A DNA stretch of 64,000 nucleotides from Garcia nutans (taxonomy: Eukaryota; Streptophyta; Magnoliopsida; Malpighiales; Euphorbiaceae). Where the stretch lies: positions 12,790,001-12,854,000 of the forward strand of contig CANTUV010000024.1 in assembly GCA_947685225.1 (NCBI GenBank), given 5' to 3'. Of this stretch, positions 56,465 to 64,000 are shown piece after piece. The notes below the pieces were generated by a model, which saw nothing but the letters and a program-made list of their open reading frames with translations, was not told the DNA's origin and made no database searches. How positions within the stretch are numbered: the stretch's first letter is position 1; each line of letters starts with the position of its first letter. The position numbers were made by a program, and so were the translations under genes.

Positions 56465-56476
56465 GCTCTAATACCA
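56465..56476 (-). other. Primer-binding site of element Q
   Basis: Minus strand tggtattagagc, one change from the iMet primer; seven bases after the LTR end. Confidence 0.87.
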
Positions 56477-56483
56477 AAACAAT

Positions 56484-57553
56484 TGTAACACCCCTATACC
56501 CCGTATACGCACACTACTACAATTGTAATATACGTATACTGAATATAGGAATGTCACGGTGTACTAATCAAACAAATTATTCCTTTATACAATAATATGA
56601 GCAAATTTAAACATTTAAGCTATATCATAAAACACAATAGATAAAAATGTTCATTTAATACGCAGCGAAAAATATAGCTGTATTTACAAATACATAAACA
56701 TCAAAATCAAATTTTACAAAATATAACATTTATACATGTTTGACAGTTATTCTTTGATCTTTAAGCCCACTATCAACACTCCAGAATTTAGACTCGACTC
56801 GGTCTAGATGAACTCTCTAGTTCTACCCTGTCACCTGCGCGATGAATCACAATCGCACTAAGCCAACGACTTAGTGGTACAAACCACAATAACAATATGT
56901 TTCAATGCAATGCCAATGTCACACATTTCAACCGTAAAGACAATATTCATAAATGATATATTAATATTTCTCCATAACACTACATTTCATCATCTTATTC
57001 AATTCTTTCACCATTCATGAATCACATTGAAACAAAGACAAGCATGGGCCTAAAAGACACTAATATGCCATTCAACTTTCAGAGTTAATATTTGGTTCAA
57101 TTATCACATTTATCATTATCATTATCTCAACTAGGCTTCAAGGATTAGGTTCAACTAAGCTTCAAGGGGAACAAAGCATGCTAAGTATCAACCCAACTTG
57201 GCTTCAAGAACCAAACCCAACCTAGCTTCAAGGGTTATAACATCTCAACTAGGCTTCAAGGACTAGACCCAACCAAGCTTCAAGGGGAGTTAAGCATGCT
57301 AAACTTCAACCCAACTTGGCTTCAAGGATCAAGCCCAACCTAGCTTCAAGAGATTGTTACCATTAGGCATGCCACCAACAACAAAACTCTGAAAATGGAA
57401 TAACACATTAGACACACAATTCATTCATTATCTCATTATCAATTTCATTCTCATTTTCTCATCATCATTTAGGCAACCATGCCTCAATTATCTCATTTGC
57501 ATCATTATAGCCAACAACAATGGCTTCACATCTCATCAATAGAGTATACATAA
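56484..57553 (-). repeat. Element Q 5' LTR, 3' part, cut by element F
   Basis: Nearly identical to 46805-47097 plus 49478 onward. Stops at 57553 (acataa) where F is inserted; the matching LTR continues at 50253 with ccaattgcattgg. The rest lies beyond the window. Confidence 0.9.
56835..56874 (-). promoter_or_regulatory. Double hairpin, element Q 5' LTR
   Basis: As at 49534-49573 but with one change in each stem (ctaagtcgttggcttag; gtgcgat...atcgcgc), each giving a G-T pair. Confidence 0.58.
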
Positions 57554-58784
57554 TGATACGTCCTAGCAAGTATACTAGTCGCTCAAGTAATATAGGACAA
57601 AAGTCCAGATATCGTTCCCACAAGGACCTAATCTAGGAGCCAATAAATCTAAAATTATCACTATTATTTGAGCAATCAAATTGGAATGAAAATTAACAAT
57701 TAAACTAAAAATTACTTAAATGGTAAGGCAAGCAAATATCTAGAACTAGAGAAAACAATCAATAATTGGAAATAGTTAGGATTCACAATCCACCTTAACC
57801 ATTCCGGATGCAATTCAATCGTGAAATTCAGATATGAGATTGGTGGTTCATTCTAAACCCAATTTGTCCTACCAGGATACAAATACTCAATTTAACCCTA
57901 ACTCCCACCAGGATCATTAGAAGTCAAATTGCATATAATGAACCAAACTAATTCTTCCCACCAGAATCAGAATTATTACCTGCAAATTAATACCTAATTC
58001 TCCCACCAGGATCAAATTATAATTAATAGGTTATGCCAAAACACTATAAATCATGCATACAATTGATTGAAAATAAATCACTAACTCTCCCACCAGGATC
58101 AAACTAGAGACATCAAACCAATCTCAATCAAACAAGCATTAAGAACAAATTATGGCATAAAACTCAATATGAAAATTCCATTAATCAAAATAAGCATCCA
58201 TCATAGTTAAGGTTTCATGTTTCACCTAACAAAGGGAAACTACTCCATAGCTAAATCAAAAGAACAAAAGCGAACGAAGAAAACCATAATGAAGAGTAGA
58301 TAATTCTTCCTTCCTTGATCTAGCCTTCCCAAAATCATGTAAAGAGTCCCCCAAAAGATAAAAATTCTTTTAAAAAAAAAAATAAACTCCCTATTCTCCT
58401 CTAACTCCTTTCAGATTTTTTCCCCACCATATAAGGAAGAGTGGCCTCCAAGTCATAAAAATTCGGCCAAACTTGATCTTCCAGAATTGCCCTCGCACAG
58501 ACCATAGCCTTTGGGTGATACCACAACCTGCTTCTGCTCTGCCACAACTGCTTGTGGTTTCATTTGCTTCTCACCAACTTTCTCTAATATTTCCTTCAAA
58601 TAAATTCACCACCAAAACACCTACAAAACAACTAAAAACACACAAAATAACTAAAAGTAACAAAAACATAAACATAAACCGCAAATAATGATAAACACAT
58701 AAAAAATACTTAAAAACAAATGAAAACTAACACAAAACCAACTATATAAACATACTAAAAACACTATAAATTAACCACTTATCA
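57554..58784 (-). repeat. Element F 3' LTR
   Basis: About 1231 bp, tgatacgtcc...cttatca on the plus strand, short terminal inverted tgat/atca. Contains several copies of 'cccaccaggatca' (about 57863-58103). It is followed by the PPT complement actaccccaaacttgg (58785-58800). Confidence 0.8.
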
Positions 58785-58800
58785 ACTACCCCAAACTTGG
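58785..58800 (-). other. Polypurine tract of element F
   Basis: Minus strand ccaagtttggggtagt next to the LTR. Confidence 0.8.
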
Positions 58801-60458
58801 AATTTTACTCGCCCTCGAGTAAAACCAAAACAAGTACAAAGAACAAAACACATAACAAACAAAAAATGCTCAACTCATCGCTTGCAAGCCTCCCAAACAA
58901 CTTGACCGCTTTAATAAAAAACTCAAACAATCCAAATCATTCTGTCATCATAAACATCAAATCAACTAGGTTACACTAAAAAGTCCACAAGCGTTCGGCG
59001 GTAGTTAAGTTTGAGTCAATGCACAACTCCTCAAGCAATCATCAAAGAGGTAAAAATTCATTTTTAGCTTCTGTAAGATAAAACAAAATAAAAAATGACC
59101 ATCACTCTCTTTTCAGTCCCCTCTCCACTAATGTAGACAAACTAAAATGAAGGATCAAAAGGTCTTTATCACAAGGTAAGCTCGGGTGTAGGTTACAAAC
59201 GAGGGGGTAAAGCGTAAGGATATAGAAAATAAGAAAATTAATCATTCCATAATAGACCTCAAAATGAGCAATGCATTGACTTAACAAACCTTAAATAACA
59301 ACAAATGTACTAACAAAAGAACACTTTCATAAACTTATTTACTTTCCCTTAACCACAAACTTACTTAATAAAATATACCAACAACTTTCCCAAAATACTT
59401 ACTTGCTCGCTTTGCTTTTTTTTTTTTCATCATTTTTATATATTTTCTTTTTTTTCTTTTTTTTTCAAACTACTCATACCAATAACTATTTACATAAGAA
59501 CACAAAATTAACCCAATAAATAAAAAATGAAGCATATGGGTTGTAAAATAATACCCCAAGTATAAATTTATCATTAAGCTCAACATTTAAGAGCAATAAA
59601 CATCTTAATTTGCTCTTATTCTTCCTTACCAAGTGCAATGCTAATAAATTCAACTATAACATGCATATGCTCAACAAACAAATGGAACGACTCATTTTCT
59701 TGTAAATGGGGTGGTAGGCAAAGGCTTTTGGGTTAAATGGTTATAATGAGCTACACAAAAGAATTTTTTGAAGTACGCATTTAGCATACTTTGTAGGCTA
59801 GAAGGGGTTTAAAGAACGGTAATGTAAAAGGTATGATACATATATAAGAGGTCCAATGTAAATCGTCCAAAAGATGGCCTAAATCATTTCCTTCATCCTA
59901 ATTCATCTAGGATTTCGCCTCAAGGGAATATCAAGAAAGTTCTAGCATTCTTTAGAAGCTATTTAAAATTTTAACTTCAAAAACAATCTTTGACAACCGC
60001 CATCTAAAACATGCATTGAAAGAACCTTGACAAAGCATTAAACACATTATAGACTGTAAAGTGTAAACAAGTTTATTCAATCCCATATGAGTGCAATGAC
60101 GGTCATTATCAAGTTCAAATCTCATCTCGCAGCGATTGCATCATTCAAGAATTTTGCAATTGACAAATTGAGCAATAACAACACTAGACACATACTGACA
60201 AATACTGAACATACCTCACACGACATAGACACAATACGAAACAAAAAGAGAAACACAAAACACCAAATACATTAAAAAGAAAACTAACATAACACAAAAC
60301 ACAATAACAACACAATAAAAACATAAACACAAAAACATTCCCCTACCCCAAACTTTAAAATTTAGCATTGTCCTCAATGCACCAAAATAGCATAAAAGAA
60401 AAGAATAAAGAAGTAAGGAAACTGCTCTGTTTGCATTGTGGACAAATGCAACACAACA
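58801..60458 (-). other. Element F 3' untranslated region
   Basis: No credible coding sequence. AT-rich with T runs at 59410-59465. A second gggg-containing tract similar to the PPT (aaagtttggggtagg on the minus strand, 60341-60355) precedes the ORF end and may be a duplicate PPT-like site. Confidence 0.6.
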
Positions 60459-61592
60459 TCACGAAGGTGGTGGTGGTGGTGGCATATTCGCCTTCACTTT
60501 AGCATCAAGTGAAACAACTCTATTCTCCAATGAATCAACTTTAGCCTCTAATCGCAGCAAAATATCAACCAACTGTAGATGAGACATGTCTGGCTCAGCA
60601 GATACAGAAACAACTTGTGGAACTCCCTTAGCAATAGCAGGACTAGGAACGTCCTCTCTCACAGCATCCTCAGTGTTGTGTCCTACAGTATCATTAATCT
60701 CAACAGAATGAGGAGCAAAAAGCTCCATATTAGAACACATAGGTAAATCAACAAACATACTACCCTCTACTAGCTGCCCAAATTCAGTCAATCCATAATA
60801 TCTAGCAATAGAAGTGATTAAACAACCCAAAACAATCTCTCCTTTGTCACTTTGTACTGTCTGAACTAGACGCTTAATGATCCAAACCCCAGGATTCACT
60901 TTGACTTGATTCTTCATTGCCCATAACAAATAAACATCAACCTGGTTAACTTGGCTCTTAGCACCACGAGCACAAACAGTGTGGCCTAAAACTCTATGCA
61001 CATAATGAAATTTCCGTTTTAAATCACTAGACTTAGAGACACCCACTACATAAGCAGAATTTGTGGAAATTTCTTTCCAGGAAGCACTAAAATCAAAACG
61101 CCCAGGGCACATCGTTTCACCATCATGATCAAGCTCAAGTGCATCACACAATTGAAATAAAGTCATATAATGCTCAATATTCCCTAACTGAAAAGATATG
61201 GCTAACTTATCAGTTTGATAATATGAAAAATGAATAGCAAAAGAACTCATGAATTCTAAGGTGACCTCTTTATAGGTAGGTGCTTTTAGATTAATAAATT
61301 TTTCCCAACCAATATTAGCAAACAAAGCATGCACCTCATCAAACAAACCTAACCATGTAAGAGTTAAATCATCCACGTACCTTGTAGTCACAAGTTCCTT
61401 TCTGCTCAGTACCTTATAATGTAGTTGTTGCTGCGCATCGCGAAATTCCAGCCCCTCAGGAGCTTGGAAAATTGCTCGCTTCTTTGACGGTTTACTAACT
61501 CCTTTGGAGGAAGATGCCAATGCTTTACTCGAACGCGTAGTGGTTGTAGCTTTAGCTCACGTTTTCTGACCTTTCTTTTTACTAGGAGCCAT
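60459..61592 (-). pseudogene. Athila-type third ORF (env-position protein)
   Basis: 353 codons are open from 61520 to 60459. The natural start is probably the atg at 61590-61592 (MAPSKKKGQKT), but codon 12 is TGA (61557-61559), a CGA-to-TGA change. After a basic start (SKGVSKPSKKRAIFQAPEGL), the body has FANIGWEKFINLKAPTYKEV and FQLGNIEHYMTLFQLCDALE, which resembles the Athila ORF1-type plant family. The C-terminal part has a heptad-like stretch (LVDILLRLEAKVDSLENRVV) suggesting a coiled coil and a proline run at the end. I see no clear signal peptide or membrane segment, so an envelope role is not supported by sequence. Confidence 0.72.
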
Positions 61593-62746
61593 GCTCAACA
61601 TAACTTAAAAGCAAAGAAAGTAAAATAGGCACACATAGTGCACAGTTTAAACACAAGAGATAATCAAAACCAAATCACAGCAGAGTTAATATTCAAAACA
61701 TTCTAAGCTCTTGAATCATCAGAAAATTGCATACTCACAATCAATCTTAACAGGAACTTGACCCATTCTTCTGCCAATGGACAAATATATATAGAACTTA
61801 ACAGCAACACAACAATTTCTAAACAAGCTTCCACAAAATATAGACAATACTAATGGCTAGAGCATAAACTTTCAACTGAGAAACCAGAAATTATTGATGA
61901 AAACATACCTGAAATTGAAGAAGAAAATTCACAGAAGCTGAACAGAAACAGTAAAGAAAGTAGCTGGTCTGAAAGTCACCTGAACGTGGCAGTGAAAACG
62001 CATGATGAGGGGAAAAAAGGGTGCTGCTGCCGATTGGTCGACAGCGGAGTCCAGCGAACGGAGCAGCCTGAACAGTCGGCAAAGTCCGGTGAATGGCAAA
62101 GAGGAGTCGACGGTGAAGCTTGGTTGATGAGTGAAATTGACGAACTACGGAGAGAGTGGGACTTTTGAGTTCTGTAGGAAAAAACAAACAAAAGAAAAAT
62201 TAAATTGGGTTTTAGGTTTTCAACTTTTGTATTATTAGTATATTTATTTAATTAATTTTTTTATTTAATATATATATATATTTTCACAACCTAATCCGAA
62301 AACCATAGGGTAAAACTCCCGTACCATAAGCCCCTTATGGTTTCCTCTGGAGTTTTCAAACAATTTACACAAAAAATTAGACCATAACCCATCACTGAAA
62401 CCACAAGACAAAAGTCGCGAACCACAAGCGATTATGGTTTTCTCTGGAATTCTCTAAATTTTGCCCAAAATTTGTAGCCACAGTCTACCCCTTATTTCAC
62501 AAGCTAAACACCCTCTACCACAAGTAGTTGTGGTTTCTAACGAAACTGGACCCCTTTATCTAATTTTACCTCAACTTTCACCCCAAACTTAGAAGCTCAC
62601 AGTCACTAAGCACAAAGACACTAAACACAAAAGAAAAATAGAACAAGAAAAAAAAAAACAAAAAACAAAATAAAACCAAATAAAAAACAACAAAAATATA
62701 TACAAATAGTTCTAGTTTATAGTCCTAGCTTGACTTTATACTCCCG
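61593..62746 (-). other. Element F spacer between integrase and third ORF
   Basis: No recognised protein. GC-rich near 61980-62160, where open frames exist in both directions without motifs. 62193-62540 holds three similar hairpins (62324-62340, 62422-62437, 62518-62533). Confidence 0.55.
62324..62533. repeat. Three ccataag/ccacaa hairpins in element F
   Basis: ccataag-ccc-cttatgg (perfect 7 bp), ccacaa-gcga-ttatgg (one mismatch), ccacaa-gtag-ttgtgg (perfect 6 bp), each about 97 bp apart and followed by 'tttc' or 'ttttctctgga'. Confidence 0.75.
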
Positions 62747-63514
62747 TTATTCCCCGAAAGTGAGAACCGCTACTTCTGCGTTTGACAAACCCGCGAAATA
62801 CGGTTTCAATCGATGCCCGTTCACCTTAAACAAATTACCGGTCTTCACATGTTTGATTTCTATAGCTCCAAACTCTGTAACTCCAACTACCTCATATGGT
62901 CCTTGCCATCTTGATTGCAACTTATCGGGAAACAATCTCAACCGACTATTATATAAAAGAACTAGTTGTCCCTGTGTAAACTCCTTCTTTGTGATCAACT
63001 TGTCATGCCACTCTTTTGTCTTTTGCTTGTACATCTTTGTATTCTCATATGCCCAATATCGCAACTCATCCAACTCATTCACCTGCAACAAACGAGACTG
63101 CTTTGCACTATCAAGAACAAATTTCAAGAATTTAGTAGCCCAAAAAGCTTTATGCTCGAGTTCCACAGGCAAATGACACGCTTTACCATAAACTAACCTA
63201 AAAGGTGACATGCTAATGAGTGTTTTAAAAGTTGTTCTATACGCCCACAATGCATCATCCAACTTAATTGCCCAATCTTTCCTAGAGGTATTCACAATCT
63301 TTTCTAAGATTCTTTTTAATTCCCTATTTGAAACCTCTACTTGTCCACTTGTTTGTGGATGATATGGCGTAGCAACTTTATGCCTAACCCCATACTTCCT
63401 AAGAAGAGCATCAAATTGGCGGTTGCAAAAGTGCTTTCCACCATCACTTATGATTGCTCTAGGTGTACCAAACTTAGTGAAAATGTTCTTCCTAAGGAAT
63501 TGCAAAACAACATT
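62747..63514 (-). pseudogene. Element F integrase, C-terminal two thirds
   Basis: Open from the insertion of G to the stop at 62747. It has FLRKNIFTKFGTPRAIISDG (second core Asp), RHKVATPYHPQTSGQVEVSN (core Glu), LDDALWAYRTTFKTLISMSP, LVYGKACHLPVELEHKAFWA, then RWQGPYEVVGVTEFGAIEIK, the integrase tail. No chromodomain, as expected for Athila. The upstream zinc finger and RT are beyond LTR G or outside the window. Confidence 0.88.
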
Positions 63515-64000
63515 TGTAACACCCCCATATCCAATGCACACACACTACAACCACAACAATGTAGCATAAGTGCACCAAACATAGGGATGCTACGGTTTTC
63601 TTAACATTCAAAACACTTTAAACTTGATACAATACCCTTATCATTATACATTATAGAAAAGTAGATCATTTACTTATAAAACAAAACATATTAGTTATAT
63701 ATATATACATTTAAATATTACACAGCGGAAGTTATAAAATATGTACATATTTACATATTAAACATTTCTTTACAAAATATAAAGAAGTATACATGATTGG
63801 CAAGTTTGCTCTGATCTTTAAGCTCCCAAAATGGATTCTTCAAGGTCTACTCTCACTTGGTCTTGATGAACTCTCGGGTTCAACTCTATCAACTCTATTA
63901 CCTGCGCGATTAAACACTATCGCGCTAAGCCAACGGCTTAGTAAGATAATCGTGCAAATGATATGACTTAGTGCAATGCAATGTCATTTCTCAATCCATA
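63515..64000 (-). mobile_element. LTR G, partial, inserted in the integrase of F
   Basis: Opens tgtaacacccccatatcc and is closely similar to 26726-27200 of LTR D, with an about 35-bp gap near 63756. It runs off the right end, so solo LTR versus complete element cannot be decided. Confidence 0.85.
63902..63941 (-). promoter_or_regulatory. Double hairpin, LTR G
   Basis: Minus strand ctaagcc-gtt-ggcttag and gcgcgat-agtgttta-atcgcgc, both perfect, then cag. Confidence 0.62.

Larger units (their letters stand above)
51650..56483 (-). mobile_element. Element Q internal region: chromovirus gag-pol
   Basis: The best-preserved chromovirus coding region in the window, reading right to left from the PBS (56465-56476) through gag and pol to the PPT. 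With the 5' LTR at 56484 and 3' LTR at 46805-51649, Q is a complete element interrupted by E and F. It is a close relative of A and O: same domain order, same motifs, nearly the same LTR leader. Confidence 0.9.
57554..64000 (-). mobile_element. Element F: Athila-type Ty3/gypsy, partial
   Basis: Inserted in the 5' LTR of Q (left flank cataa at 57549-57553; the other end is outside). On the minus strand: integrase (to 62747), a spacer with hairpins, an env-position ORF, PPT and 3' LTR (57554-58784). The integrase style and an extra ORF after pol fit the Athila group. LTR G is inserted in its integrase at 63515. Confidence 0.85.

Noticed and set aside
61891..62187. Protein-like frames in both directions in a GC-richer stretch
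   Set aside because: Overlapping frames on both strands without motifs, lying in the spacer of F; treated as non-coding.

Overview
This window is repeat-dominated DNA from a flowering-plant nuclear genome, most likely a eudicot. The evidence is AT-rich sequence, long Ty3/gypsy chromovirus LTRs with initiator-Met tRNA primer sites, an Athila-type element, a Ty1/copia element and a plant RTE-like LINE. I see no intact host gene, no rRNA or tRNA gene, and nothing bacterial. The only possible host-gene remnant is a pair of weak exon-like stretches near 3.2-3.8 kb, next to a LINE.

Layout. 1-5590: unassigned AT-rich DNA holding a 5'-truncated LINE (328-2478, 16-bp target duplication), possible gene-tail exons and a CT/TA microsatellite. 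5590-13168: LTR-element remnants, a solo LTR on the minus strand (6471-9232, TSD agcat), a probable second solo LTR (10073-12199) and a decayed Ty3 gag (12200-13168). 13169-46474: a nest of insertions. Chromovirus O (5' LTR 13169-14002 plus 42790-44492) is interrupted by chromovirus A (14003-42784, TSD aacac). The pol of A is interrupted by copia element B (18310-37140, TSD tggag). The pol of B is interrupted by the non-coding LTR element C (21009-33884, TSD ttaaa). C is interrupted by a mosaic LTR D (26448-29246, TSD agtgg). LTR divergence falls inward: about 0.1% in C, a few percent in B, more in A. 46475-57553: a minus-strand chromovirus Q (5' LTR, PBS, gag, pol, PPT, 3' LTR) with an extra PBS plus gag start beyond its 3' LTR. 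That 3' LTR holds solo LTR E (47098-49472, TSD caaca). 57554-64000: an Athila-type element F (minus) inserted in the 5' LTR of Q; its integrase is cut by another LTR, G, which runs off the window.

How the parts work together. The chromovirus pol reads gag (with zinc knuckle), aspartic protease, RT, RNase H, integrase and C-terminal chromodomain, but every copy is broken. Most in-frame stops are CAG-to-TAG or CGA/CGG-to-TGA changes, the pattern expected from deamination of methylated cytosine.

The most interesting signal is in the LTRs rather than the proteins. Divergent LTR subfamilies share a leader architecture: a GTAAGT donor, an 84-88 nt exon-like block between AG and GTAAGT, and a 39-40 nt double-hairpin that ends at a CAG/G acceptor-like site. 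The intron-like intervals carry subfamily-specific, hairpin-forming minisatellites. Non-coding element C also carries three copies of an 8-bp-stem hairpin with a compensatory base-pair change. All coordinates and identities were read by eye; no alignment or database search was run.
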